A program made the translations under genes and the position numbers. Shown one piece after another: positions 24,340 to 36,264 of a stretch of 64,000 bases of DNA. This DNA is from Amoeboaphelidium protococcarum. Taxonomy: Eukaryota > Aphelidiomycota > Aphelidea. A model generated the notes under the pieces. The model was not told where the DNA came from. It did not search any database and saw nothing but the letters and a program-made list of their open reading frames with translations. Where the stretch lies: positions 3,164,687 to 3,228,686 of the forward strand of contig JALECJ010000257.1 of NCBI GenBank assembly GCA_023515745.1, in the 5' to 3' direction. The stretch's first letter is position 1. Every line of letters begins with the position of its first letter.

Positions 24340-25669
24340 TCCTGATAAAATTCGCGTATTGCAAGACCAAGTGGAATAATTGATCGCATCCGATGGCAAG
24401 AGTTAATAGCTACAACTAAAGCATCTGATAGATACGCTGGTTTCCGAGCCTATTGGAGTAATGCTGCTGCATGAGCGTATGTGTGAATCTTATGTCAGAG
24501 CTAGAGATTACTTTTTGAAGAAGCCACAGTATGATGAAGCGTCTCAATCATGGTCATAAATGTCTTTTATGATCCCATCCGGCGGAGTGATTATTATGGA
24601 ACCCATCTCTGATTAGATCCTGTACAATGAGACTTTGGCCAAGTGTAGATACTGGATCGATCCTGCGTAATCGCATCTTCTCCCTCCACAGAACTATCTC
24701 CCATAATAGTAAATTGGTAGTGAACCATAGTTGTAGTATCATTAACAGTAGCATACAGCTGCTTCTGTCGGTGGGAAATAGATTTATGGAATAGATTTTA
24801 GTGGATTTTATGAACAGGCGTAAGACGAAGCTTTTGGATCTCCGGTCGTAGGCCCGATTGCACCATACCTGATCATGTCTCGTCATTCGTATAAGTAGAC
24901 TCATGAGCCATTTGTTGTAACTAGAGATCCAAGCACGTTCCTTAATGGAGTTGTTGAGAATGAAGATAATACCATTAAGAAGTAATCAAAGTACAATAGA
25001 CATTTGGTGGATTTTACGCGTGTTAAAGTGGAAGAAATGCACAAGATAGAGATTCCTTTGAGATGGGAGATTGCATACAGTGCACTATTGCATGGTCTTG
25101 CGTCATGGTTTGATCTTGTATTCAGTGACAAGCCGTGTGTGCCACCAGAGTATGCTGATAAAGTTCCGCTTGCCTAGTAGCAGCCAAGTGTTGAAATTTT
25201 AATGAGCACTTCCCCATTCCATCCTATCACCCATTGGTAGTAATTGAGACTCTTGTTTAAGGAACCGCTGGCTGTCAATAAGGGCGATGTTGTTGCCGGT
25301 AAGTTGACTATGGTGGTGAATGAGCACAGAAGTTATGACTTGCAAGCTGAGATTTATGTTGAAGATTCTGCCAATGGTGCGATTAGACGTAACTCTTAGA
25401 GATCGGGCTCGTGGAAGTTGCAGGATTAGACTTACAACTACAATATCGCGTAATATTACCCTGCACAGCACTAGCCGTAATTCTAATATTAATAATACCA
25501 GGACAGTTCTAGTTATAACGCGACTCAATAGCAGCAGCAAAGTGATGGGTCAACGTTCAACTCTGCCAATGCTCAGCAGTAGTAGTAATACGTGGACGAT
25601 GAAACTCTGGCAATTGACGAGAATGGACAGATTATTGATCAGTCCAAGAGAAAGTACTATTAGATTTGA
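24340..25669 (+). CDS. CARM1: CARM1/PRMT4-like arginine methyltransferase, 3' half
   Basis: The frame resumes with PDKIRVLQDQVEQL (post-I motif), then the double-E loop SEPIGVMLLHERMCESY, the IEIPLRWEIAYSALLHGLASWFD strand set and the THW loop (HPITHWQQLRLLF), followed by AGKLTMVVNEHRSYD. These follow animal and plant CARM1 in order. The interior has a Gln-rich insertion near 24700-24770 and the C-terminus is Gln/Asn/Tyr-rich, both using many TAA/TAG codons, before TGA at 25667-25669. Together with 16002-16326 this makes an enzyme of about 550 residues with no obvious missing block. The catalytic pair of glutamates is intact. Confidence 0.88.
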
Positions 25670-26199
25670 ATCCTATAAAACGAAGGGTTTTCGCGTTACG
25701 CATTTACTTGAAACTTTTAGAATATAGTGCCAACTATTTTTTATCGAAGATTTTCATTTATTATGGTTCTCATTCCACTTGACCTCTCTCACTTACTCGC
25801 TTTGCTCTCCGCTTAGGCCCGCCTGCGTTCTTTCCGCGCTTTGGTTCTAAAAACTGCCCGATCTCCGCTCTCTCTCTCTCTCTTTCTTTCCTGTCGCAGA
25901 GCTGTTGTTGTTTTTTTGCTGTGCTCTGACAGTTGAGATTTCTTCCTTGAAGGAGCTTTTGCATCACTGGCCAGAATATATATTCATTCCTATTTATATC
26001 ATCATTCTGGAACTGACTGCATTTTGTAACAAGATCTACTTTAGGCATCACTCTGCTGAAACCATTTCGCTAATCTTTACATCGAACTGGTCTATAATTT
26101 ATTTGTCACTTTGAAGTATCTCCTGTCCATTCATAGTAGTCATATAGTCCACATACGCTTCCTCACACATCATATCGTAGATTTATAGAAGCATATAAT
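25670..26199. other. Intergenic region with CT microsatellite
   Basis: Spacer of 530 bases between the CARM1 3' half and the next plus-strand gene. It holds a (CT)n-type pyrimidine tract near 25862-25890, on the coding strand. No gene seen. Confidence 0.5.
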
Positions 26200-27915
26200 A
26201 TGACTAATCCATCGAATGTCATTTCTGCTGCATCTGCTGCGGGTTCTTCAACTGCCACTGTATCTTAACATTAGTCTGCACTATCTCCCCCTCTCACTAC
26301 TTATTCTCTCAATCATCATTAGTCTTCATATGGAGGCAGTAAGGATGATTCAAGTCTTGATCGAAGGCGGGGATTTAACTGGAATAGTAGCAATAATTAT
26401 TATAATGGACATGAGCATAATTATCACCATCATCACCATAATTAGTATAAATCGAGACACCAATATGGCTACAACAATAACATGTATAGTATGGATTTAG
26501 CCAGATCTGAGCGTTTTGCCGTTGGTAGTAATAGTCAAAATGACCATAACAAAAATGATAGTAGGTGGAATGGCACTGGGGACAGGCAGAGTAAAAGATG
26601 TCCTTCTGATCCATATGTGAATAGTGATCCTTATCCTCAACAGTATCACAACTATTAGAATGGTACTTATTAGAGCTATAATTAGCGACATAACTATTCT
26701 GCATACTCTCAACCATACAATTATGGTAACGGTTATTAATCATATGGTGGCAATGGCTATTCTTACAATGGTCATAATTAAGGTTCTAATTTTTGGAAGT
26801 CCAACAGTCATGGCGGAGGCAAATCGTATAATGGATAATCTTCTCCAATGGACCGATCCGATCAACAGAGATCTTTGAATAATTCAAAGTCTTTTGCTTA
26901 ATAGCATTAGTCTTGTCGGGGCGCTGTATAATCTGGCGGTTAGCAGCCATCGAAAGAGCAGGTACGTTGTGGCTCTAGTGGCGGTAGTAGTGTTTAATAG
27001 TTATAATCAAGTCAGTAAAAGGGATTCTAGAATCAAAAGTCTTCGCCTTTGAATTATAAGGCCATTTCTGAATCTAGTTCGAATCGACACCACAATAATA
27101 ACAAAAAGACAAATGCTGGCAACAATAAGAAGAGAAGAGCCTCGCTTAATGAGGATGATTTGAACAAGTAAATGGCTGCCGTCAGTGTTAAGGATTAGAT
27201 TTATCGGCATAAAGAGAGCGATTTTCCTCTTCTGAAGACTTCTACCACGGATTATAACAGTTCGAGCGGAAGTGATTTTGTTCCATTTGGTCAAGATAAT
27301 GGTGATAATGCTAATAGTAATATCCTCGGTAACGGCGTAAATGTATGGAAAACGCCTGCAATGAGTTATTCTAGAATTGTTACGAGTGGTAGGCCTGATG
27401 GATAAGGACAGATGGTATAGTCTGCATCTACGTAGACACTTTCCGAGTGGCCATCTGTAGATCAGTCTACATAGACACCTGTCGTAGATTATATGGCGGT
27501 TGATCCAATGTAAATAGAGTAAGAATTGCCATTAGTCTTGGACTAAACACAATCCCCGCAAGTATACAATAATGCTTCTGTTAAACTCAAAAGTCCCGTT
27601 CTAGGTGTGCATGATCAATGTCTTTCACCCGCTTCTGGCTTCCATTTATCTCGATCTGAGTAAAATCTCGTGGGTAGATTACATGAACAACTCAAGGCTG
27701 ACAATTTTAATCGATGTACCGCGTCAAGAAGTGGTATCAATTTCGGTAGTGATACATCCAGAGACAGTTATTGTAACCTCATGGATAACCAAGATGATTC
27801 GCTGTTACCTGAAGGTGAAGACTATGTCATTCTGTCCGAGAGTCTTCCCACTGGAATGTTTTCTATTTCTACCCAGACATCTGGTCTGTATCAAGACAAA
27901 TCTGTGCAATAATGA
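26200..27915 (+). CDS. Low-complexity Asn/Gln/Tyr/Gly-rich protein, prion-like
   Basis: 571 residues in one frame with about 45 TAA/TAG codons. Residues ~1-290 are dominated by Asn, Tyr, Gly, His, Ser and Gln, with repeated YNxGxY units, similar to RNA-binding prion-like domains. A more ordered middle part has a Lys/Asn-rich stretch (NKKTNAGNNKKRRASL), a DFPLLKTS motif and VWKTPAMSYSRIV. The C-terminus is mixed, ending DKSVQQ. The FPLL..W..P motifs recall short linear motifs of RNA-granule proteins but no family is recognised. Likely a disordered RNA-associated protein; this is inference from composition. Confidence 0.65.
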
Positions 27916-28041
27916 GTTCAACATTATATTTATATATGATATATCTACCACATACTTCTCCTGCTAACCGTTAGTTTGAAATTTTAAGTTATGCAATTGT
28001 ATATACACAAATAGTCATCATCATATTCTTTAATATCAACA

Positions 28042-29418
28042 TCACCAGGTAGTTATTAGCTCTTCCTTCACAACATTCTTATCTAGAGCATCTTTCAGTG
28101 CAGGATAGACTGCAATTGCGAAATTGCTTTTACGCTGCAGAATATATTCAATAGTTACTCCATCGCTGTATCCTTCTGGAATTCCCTTGGAAATGCCAGC
28201 AAACTTACCTTAGGCGAAGTACTTCTTCGCACCACTATTGAAGCCATGAACTGCGTATGATTTGGACCAGTCGAATACTTTAGATTAAGTGGCACGATGC
28301 AATGTCGTATTGCCGATAGAACTCTTAGGCAAATGATAACCAACCAGCTTCTATCTGATTTAACTTTCAACCGATTGCAACTGATCCACAGATAGCTATG
28401 TTTACACATTATCAAAATCCAGAGATGACTCTATGGTATCCTCAGACGTCACATCGGATGTAGAGTTGATGTCATTATCATAAAGCACTTTTAAATCTTT
28501 CAAGCTCCACCCAAGTGGAAAGAAGGCATTGTGATACATTACTAAAACTTCTCTCCCATCACTGCCTGCAGTCTATAAAGTGTCAAACTACATGATACTC
28601 TGCACGACAATGTCCAACAATTTAACAGCATGAGTGTCCCAAGCACCATTGAAAGCATCGCCTTGTAGTTTACTGTATAACACACCAAGACTACTATTGG
28701 GGGAACTCAACCACATTCCACACGCAATCCTGCCATCAGCCTGATATCCAACCACAGATCGGTATCCGGTGCATCGCAAGCCATCAACTGAACGCAATAG
28801 AAAAGAATCGAAATCCAAGTATATTCCACCATACTTCATCATTGCCTGAGTGCGCGTAAAATCACTCAAATTCTCAAGTCTCTTGATTTTATATCCCAGT
28901 GGTGTCGTATCATTCACCTCAATAAACTTCACCTAAACTTACGGATACTGAGTCAGAATTAGGTATGTCCAGTAGGATGGGTACAAGTGCCTGAATAGAG
29001 TCCGCGCTTCCTTCTCAGATACTTACATGGGCATATTGTACACTGCATTTGTGTGTATGTATATAACGTCGGGATTCTGATGAAATGCAGCAGAATGAAC
29101 ACAGAGCCAATCTTTAAATGAGAAGTTGAGAGAGCTATTTCTGGATGGAGTCACATATGCAAAATTTACGATATTCGGAATGGAGCAGTCTTGATTACTG
29201 TTCAAGCAGTTGCGGCAACCAGAGGTGGTAGATGGGTGAGATGATGAACTTTACCCAGTTATACTTTGAACAACATCGCGGTAACTAGAACCGACAGACG
29301 AGTGTACAATGGTGTGATGTAAAATGCGAGACTTGTAAATGAGTGCCATTGAGACCACAATCAAGGCCATAGACAGCAGAACCACATATGCCAAAGACTT
29401 TGCCTATTTCGCTGACAT
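28042..29418 (-). CDS. Type II membrane glycosyltransferase with DXD motif
   Basis: 458 residues, single exon. A short cytosolic tail is followed by a signal anchor (LAYVVLLSMALIVVSMALIY), the topology of Golgi glycosyltransferases. The core has FTRTQAMMKYGGIYLDFDSFLL, the sugar-nucleotide/metal-binding GGIYLDxD signature of the DXD sugar-binding family (as in Och1 and alpha-1,4-GalT/GlcNAcT), then a CGMWLSSPNSSLG segment. Asn-X-Ser/Thr sites occur in the luminal part. The acceptor cannot be predicted. Gln codons TAA/TAG occur throughout; it ends TTW-TGA. Confidence 0.8.
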
Positions 29419-30441
29419 GATTGTTGTTGACCAGTGAGAGAGAGATGGAGCACAATAATTTATGGCTAGTGCTGACTCACAAAGAGAACAATGAGGGGTA
29501 TGATTTTTGGAAAGTTTAAATTCCCACTTGAAACTGCGCGACACCGAACGGCGACGACGATGAAAGAGAATCCTCGTTTGCAATGAAACCACATACGCGT
29601 CACGGTCGAATGCATCAAAACTACATATGATCTTCTACCTGAATTAGAAAAAGTCTTGCTGGTTAAAATTGCTTTTATCATTTATTTTATATGCTTAATG
29701 ACGTACTTTTTTCCAAAAATTTTCTGTATCTTTGTAAATTGTCACGGAATGGCATCAAGAGAGAATGATTTAGTCGAGTGATGACTAGTCACAGTTGATC
29801 GACCGAACAATTTACAATTCACTCATAGTTTTAATTCTGTAAAAACTATTCAATCATTTTAACACGCCATGAATAATGGACAATACTTGAAACGGCATCA
29901 TTATAACTTACCACTGCCCAAATACATCGAATGCATAAAAACTGCAAACGCTCATTACGCGTATGCATCTAAACTGCAAACGGCCTTGTTTCGGACCGGA
30001 CTAAGAGCTGTTAACAAATTAAAATCTTTATGACAATTTTGTATGCTGTATCTCGAAAAAATTTGTCTAAATTTTTTCTGAAGTCTTTTCTAGCAGTCGC
30101 ATAATAGCCTTACGCGGTAATAATAATCCTGCGCCATGTGTTTATAGCCAGAACAAACGTAATTTTATGATTATTTTTAGTCTTGAAGCTATAGAAACTT
30201 CTAAATCGCTTTGCTACTTATGTAGAATCCACATTACTATTAAAGACATATTACAACTTTTAGCTGATATGTTATACCTGAAACGACGTTCCATTATCGC
30301 TGCTTAAAACTCGTGAGGACCGATCGGTTTCGTACAGTGACGCGCTCTGAGACGCCGATTTGATTAAAACTGAACGACCACGATATGCATGGCCAACTTC
30401 CTCCAATACATGAGTAAAACTATAAATGAGCAGATAAAAAT
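29419..30441. other. Intergenic region, 1 kb, without a recognisable gene
   Basis: AT-rich spacer between two minus-strand genes. It includes three partial copies of an ATGCATMWAAACTGCAAACG-like element (29610, 29931, 29963). No coding frame with conserved content, tRNA or rRNA was found on either strand. Confidence 0.5.
29931..29982. repeat. Short direct repeat
   Basis: ATGCATAAAAACTGCAAACG (29931-29950) and ATGCATCTAAACTGCAAACG (29963-29982), start to start 32 bases. A diverged third copy begins at 29610. Possibly a tandem transcription-factor site upstream of the glycosyltransferase gene. Confidence 0.5.
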
Positions 30442-31785
30442 TCATTTATTATGTTCACACTATGATTAGAGCTCTAATAATCTTTTGAAGAGACGATCCA
30501 AAGCCAATTTCAAAACTTGATCTTGAGCAGCGAAAATCATGCGAAACCACCCACTTTCAGAATTGGCGCCATAAAACGCCAGGCTGGATGGTGCAATATA
30601 CAACTTGCCTTTTTCTATTAGATCCACAAATAGGAGGCGTTCTTTAGCTTGCACAGTCATGTCTGCTCGGCGCATTAAATGAATGTAAGGAGACAGGTTT
30701 AACCATATGAAGAAGCCAGCCTCAGCCTTCACATACTCAATAGCATAACGCGCATCAGTAAGTGATTCATTAAAAGCATCAATACGCTATGTTACAGTCT
30801 AGTACGCATTTCGTAGTCTTTACATGTTTGTACTGACAAAAGAGTCTACCCATTCTTTGTCTTCTATCATGTCACATATTAGTTTCTATTGGACGGTGCT
30901 CACTCCAGTGAAGTAAGACAACACGGCTAGTCCTTGCATCACCTCCTAATTCAGAGATGCAATTACTCCACATCGAAATCCATTGACGCAAAAATCCTTA
31001 GAAAATCCCCATAGAAGATGAACATTTTGAGGCTTGGTTATCACGTCACCAAAAGTCAAAATAGATTAAAATTTTTACACCTGCAAAGCCTTGTGATCGA
31101 ATACTGACAGAGCATAAATCTCGTCAACTACCAAATGCAAGTCATACTCCTCTGTAAACTTAATCATTGACACCATCTCCTCGGATGAGCGAATGACTCC
31201 AAGAGGATTATCAGGATTCATGAGGAGAAGCGCCTTCACATTAACGCCCTGCGCGACAGAGTCCTTATACACCTTTCGCAATTTGTCCGCATTCAATGCA
31301 TATCCATCTTCACTACTCAAGGGAACATGAATGAGCTTAACATGCGCACGCAACTCAACGTCCATGCAGAATCCACCATAGAAAGGAGTGAATATGAGAA
31401 CACCATCACCATCATCGCAGAGAACATGGAACAGGGACTCGATCGCTGATCCACAGCCATTGTGAATCGACACATTACCAGGTGCCAACTTGAGTTGGTG
31501 ATGAACTGTAAAGCGTTCATTTATAAAGGATGACAGGGATTAGCGTAAGCGGGCTATTCCCAAAAAGTCGTTGTATTTGGTATCCTGTGCCACTATTTCT
31601 AGACATTAACTTGACTTAACTTTGGACTGGATATGGTCAAACATGAGCTCATTCTCTGCAGTTCCAAGGTTGATACATCCGGCAACGTTTTGATCAAGTG
31701 AAAATGGGTCTGCCTTTGCAAGCTGCATCCCCTCCATCAGACCATAAGGTGTGTTTATCCATTAACTAGCGCGTTTACTTATCAT
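30442..31785 (-). CDS. ACC-synthase-like PLP aminotransferase (class I/II)
   Basis: 447 residues. N-terminus WINTPYGLMEGMQLAKADPF and INLGTAENELMFD match the opening of 1-aminocyclopropane-1-carboxylate synthase-like enzymes, where NP..GI(I/L)xxGxAENxL is diagnostic. Next come IHNGCGSAIESL, FTPFYGGF, LLLMNPDNPLGV, VDEIYALSVF and the PLP-lysine motif GFSKDFCVNGFRCG. The fold-type I residues (Asn and Asp of NPDNP/VDEIY, the Lys, the Arg of FRCG) are all present. Fungal and animal members often lack true ACC synthase activity and may be aminotransferases or lyases, so the substrate is open. The frame closes at TGA (30444-30442). Confidence 0.85.
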
Positions 31786-32709
31786 TGGCGTCAATAGTAA
31801 CTTTCAGAGTTTTGTGATTTGAGTTTATGCTGGAAAGACGTTTGTGACGGAGACGGACGCGTAAAAGGGACAGATTGTCACGTCAAATTCCGCTTGATTT
31901 GCAACATTTGATTGACAACTTCAAATGCTCTCTCCGAGGCACTGAAGGGTAGTTAGGAAATTGCTTGGTTTCAGAAAAGAGATTTTTAATAGATATAGGG
32001 GGTGCCTTAAAATCATTAAACCAATCGCTGTGATTTTGTTAGGTGTTCGTGACCAGATTGTGACTAAGAATAACCCGTGCATAAGCTGATATCGCTACTC
32101 CTTTTAAAGAAGTGCGTAAATTGTTGATGTTATTAGCGTGAGTTATGAGTGAATACAATAATATAGCGTCTTTACCCTCCCCTCTGTAAACAATAATGAC
32201 GCGTAGTTTGAAAATAACTGTAGCCAAATAAAAGTTTTGATATCCTGCATATAAAAGAGTTGGACGCAAAGCATTTCGATCAGTCTGTCGGTTGAGACAT
32301 AAATTCGAAAGTTGGTGACACTAAGACCGAATAAATGCTAGTTTTGCGGGGAGTGTTGAAATTTTTCCGATCAGTAAACTCGAAACTGGCCGAGTGGCTA
32401 ACAAGGCCCTGTGGAACGCCGAGTCAGATTCTAACTGAGTTGTTACAACCATTTTGACAACGCGTGGTTATGCGTTAAGGAAGGTTGCATACATTATGCG
32501 CTAAACTTCAGTTATTGAACAAAGCGCACTATGATTTAACGGGCAACTCTGCGCAGTCAAGTAAAGCTACCAAGTCAAAAAAAACCTAACTAAATGGATG
32601 CTCTTCACTTTTCATTACTATGAATGATGAATAGATGTAAATGAAAATAATAAATCTCACAAAACTTTCAGTTTTATGGTGGTATATTTCAGCTATCTTA
32701 ATCATATTA
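31786..32709. other. Intergenic region, 0.9 kb
   Basis: Spacer between two minus-strand genes; contains the ETF-alpha 3' side and the aminotransferase promoter. Short frames on either strand lack motifs. An A-box-like TGGCCGAGTGGCTAACAAGG lies at 32388-32407, but no matching tRNA fold or B-box was found. Confidence 0.45.
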
Positions 32710-33726
32710 TCACACCTTCTGGGTCATTTCAGGGACAACAGTGAATAGATCTCCAACCAGGCCATAATCAGAGACACTAAAGATTGGTGCGTCAGCATCC
32801 TTGTTGATAGCCACGATAACCTTAGAGTCCTTCATACCGGCTAAATGCTAGATCGCACCAGAGATACCAACTGCAATGTACAGCTATGGAGCGACATTCT
32901 TTCCAGTCTGTCCAATCTACAAATCATTCGGAACAAATCCACTATCAACTGCAGCTCTACTGGCACCAACTGCGGCACCCAACTTATCCGCCAAGTCATA
33001 CAACAACTTGAAATTATCTCCACTCTTCAAGCCACGTCCACCCGCAATAACAATCTTGGCACTGCCCAGCTCTGGTCGATCGCTCTTGCTCAACTCATCT
33101 TTAACCCATTTAATAGAACCAGATGGAGCAGGAGCGTCCACTTTCTCAATCGCAGCATCATTAGCAGACTCCGAACTTCCAGCTTCTAATGGCTAGAAAG
33201 CCGTAGTCCTTATAGTCAACACGATCTACTTCTCGGCACATGTGACATTGACAAGAGCATTGCCCGCATACACTGGTCTCACAAAAGTATCCTCCTTTTC
33301 AATCTTTATCACATCAGACACTTGCTACGTGTTGAGCATACCAGCGACTCTAGGTGCCAAATCTCTACCAAAGGTCGAGTGAGGAGCGACAATATGGCGA
33401 TATGGACCAGTCTTATCAACCACAGACTTTACAAGGGAGGTAACGTCCGTGCTGAGTGGATGTTCGTAGGCTGCATTCTCACCCACAATAACTTTCTCCA
33501 CTGTGTACTTCTTCAACTCTTCACCGACGGCCTTGGTAACTTCTGCAGAAGGAGATGCGACAACAGCATGGATAGGCTTACTCAAATGTTACTGAGCAGC
33601 ATTGAGAGCACTCAAAGTGCCCGCAGACACTTTACCATTGACATGTTCACACAACAGTAGAGATGCATTTCTCTTGAAGATCAAATTGCCAGATCTCACT
33701 TGGCACAATCTAGAGCAGCTCAACAT
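32710..33726 (-). CDS. ETFA: Electron transfer flavoprotein subunit alpha
   Basis: 338 residues, usual length. The N-terminus [20 protein letters not shown] is a plausible mitochondrial presequence, followed by [20 protein letters not shown]. The FAD-binding C-terminal half has [83 protein letters not shown] (given here as separate family motifs [23 protein letters not shown]). ETF accepts electrons from mitochondrial acyl-CoA dehydrogenases and passes them to ETF-QO. The conserved Gln of QIGQTG is encoded by an in-frame TAG. Together with the acyl-CoA dehydrogenase and SCOT nearby it indicates fatty-acid use. Confidence 0.95.
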
Positions 33727-34069
33727 TCTATCTAGAAATAATATTTACTTAAGATATTTTTAATAATAGAAAATATAAAAAGTGATGCTCCAAATCTTAG
33801 AAAATTTCAACAGAGAAGAACAGAAGATAAATATTTTGAATTTCGTCACTCGTTCTGAGGAAAAATCGTTTGGTTTAAACGTTACTGTAATTCTTCGGGC
33901 TTTCTTTTGCGCTTTCTTTTGCTCTCTCTCTTTCTCTTCCTCTCTCGCATTCATTCAGAGTCAGACGGTCATATTTGGCGTAAAGTGTATTTTTAAATAA
34001 AATCCTTTCCTAATTATTAACAGTGCTGTACTACATTAATTAGAGAATTACTTTAAATTAAACCTTAGT
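33727..34069. other. Divergent promoter region
   Basis: Between ETF-alpha (minus) and the 94-residue gene (plus). Contains a CT-rich stretch near 33918-33945. No gene recognised. Confidence 0.4.
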
Positions 34070-34354
34070 ATGCCATTGCACACTTTTGATCACAAGTATA
34101 ATACCGTACTGAAGAAGGATCCTGCAATTGATCGATGGGTCTATTAGAGATACTTGGGTCAGTTTGGTTAGTTTAGGATAAATTCGTATAATTTGAAGTG
34201 GTTGGTAATATTGTATGGTGCATTTCCTGCATATCTGTACTATACTAATGAGTGGGGTGTTAGTTGGCTGGACGGATTCAGGGAAGAGAACATCAACGCC
34301 ATCAGAATGGGTCGTGTCAGTTGGAAAGACATGTGGAACGACTGGAGAAAGTGA
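34070..34354 (+). CDS. Small single-span protein, possibly complex I NDUFB4-like
   Basis: 94 residues from the first ATG. N-terminal part is hydrophilic with DPAIDRWVYQRYLGQF; one membrane span follows near residues 45-62 (WLVILYGAFPAYLYY), then a Trp/Arg-rich tail (SWKDMWNDWRK). A DPA..R.....Y...F segment before a single span is the layout of the NDUFB4/B15 accessory subunit of mitochondrial complex I. The match is weak and short. If not that, it is a small inner-membrane protein of unknown role. In-frame TAG codons occur at three or so sites. Confidence 0.5.
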
Positions 34355-34703
34355 TTTCTACTAATTAAAGTTTATACAGTCGTCTTTGCATAATTGGTGT
34401 TTTCTATTGGGCTTTATTTACAATTTTATTTTTATCTTAGAGTTTGTATCGCGACAGATACGCCTTTCTCGAACGACAGTCCAATTCAGCGTTAGGGAGT
34501 TTACTTAGACTTTGCTCTACGATCTGAAAAGTTATGTGATGCCTCAAAGTTCTTGCTTTTTCCCTTCCTTACTTCATCAAAGTGCTGCTCGGTCAAAAGT
34601 AAAAAGACAATAAAAACTGAAGACAATGCACTGTATACAAAGAATAAATGTATTTCCAAATGAACTTACACACCAGGTAAGAGATCACACACTCACAATG
34701 GGT
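34355..34703. other. Intergenic region (convergent)
   Basis: 3' ends of the small plus-strand gene and of twinfilin meet here. Nothing recognised. Confidence 0.4.
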
Positions 34704-36029
34704 TCAACTCCACATCACTCTTTGATGCAATGCAGAGGAAGGATTACGCGTCTGTCTCGGCTTGGGAGGCAAATTCTTCTTCAGTTTCAGCGTTTCATTC
34801 TCGCGTCTCCGCTCAGCCACTCTCATCTCGATGCTCTCTTCAACCATTCGCAATAGCTCTAGGACTGTCATAAACTTGCCATCTTTAACATCATCGCCGC
34901 CGCTTGATTCAAGGGTGGCTTCATGTTACGGATCGGCGTTTTCTTCCTTCTATTCACCTAATGACGCATTCAAATCTTCAACCTTATGATACAAATCGTC
35001 ATTGGACAGGCTCAACTATTCATCAAAGTTGATCTACTGCGCTTCCATTAATGACAAAACATTGCGCTTAAACTATGGCTTGGCAGAGCTGTAAATCATT
35101 TTCACACGTGGATCGGCGCCATCAGGTATCCAGTGCACAAGAACACGCCTGATTGCAGCTATATTGTCTTTCACAACCAGCGGGTACGCCAAGATGATGA
35201 GGCGTGGTGAGTCCAGTGGACACAGAGTGAGTGGAATATGCTAGTTGGACATGAGCGACTTTACCGCAGTGCTATTCATTTGCTGCTCATCTCCGGATAT
35301 AAAGAATTGTACATACTTTACCATTCTAGGATAGCCGTAGTTGTTCACCAAATTCATCGATTTAATAAAAGCGAATAAATCTTGATCATCTTCCAACGGA
35401 TAACCCTTAAACAAGTCCTTCAGAGATGACTAGATTTCAGAATTCCACTACAAATCAATAGAATGGAAGCCGCCACTCTTTGCAGCCTCAGTCATCTTGT
35501 CTTGAGTGTGCATTTTAATCAACTCTTCGCGCTCCTGCTCAACTGCCTTAAGATCTGACAGTCGCACGCGTTCACTCTCTGACAGTGCATTGTGCAAGTC
35601 TAAATCAGATGGGATTTCCAATTGACTGGGTAAATCTTCTAGCGACGTGATAGTCTTGGCTCTATATACTCCAAATGCCTTGGCTATAGTAGGGAGCACG
35701 GACGCGTAATGAAATTTTACAGACTGCGGTACACCATCAGGGAGATGTAATACTAAAATTCCAACCACATCTTACTCGCCATCACCACTGCTCGGAGCAC
35801 GTTATCTATGAAGAAGCAGCTGGACGTCAGATACAGAAATTTCATCAAATCTAGCATTCGCATACCTCAGACTCAATTTACTTGACTTTTAAATTTAGTT
35901 GCTACTGTTATTATTACTATCAGCACTATCAATCAGCTCCATTATAGTTATCCGCCCAGCGGAATGACAAGATGGTATCTACTGAAATATATCCTCAGAT
36001 ACTTCGCATGGCAGAGTGAGCACTTTCAT
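34704..36029 (-). CDS. TWF1: Twinfilin-like actin regulator (two ADF-H domains)
   Basis: 441 residues, one exon. Two actin-depolymerising-factor-homology (ADF-H) halves are visible. The first ends HLPDGVPQSVKFHYASVLPTIAKAFG, near residue 115, matching the W-S-P-D..V..KMLYASTR..LKK..G end of ADF-H. The second ends VLVHWIPDGADPRVKMIYSSAKPQFKR near residue 300. A charged linker joins them (LSDLKAVEQEREELIKM), as in twinfilin, and the basic C-terminus (LKLKKNLPPKPRQ) resembles the capping-protein-binding tail. Twinfilin binds actin monomers and capping protein at the cortex. The first ADF-H has diverged or been lengthened by a Ser/Asn-rich insertion. Confidence 0.8.
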
Positions 36030-36264
36030 TCTATAAATGATGACTGAGTATTTTACACTCTAATAAATTAAATAGAATGCTTACAGCCAATACGAAGATT
36101 AATCGCAAGTTTGGGAGTAATTATGAGTTTAACTGGCCCCTGATCAAACAGTTAATAACTGAACGCCTCATGGCAAGGAGCTGACTGCTCAAGGATTACT
36201 AAGGACTAGATAATGATAGAGAAACTCAATAATAAAGATAAGGATACTTGTATTTAGTCAAAAA

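Noticed and set aside
32388-32480. tRNA-like A-box TGGCCGAGTGGCTAACAAGG
   Set aside because: No B-box (GGTTCGANNCC-type) and no cloverleaf could be drawn downstream.
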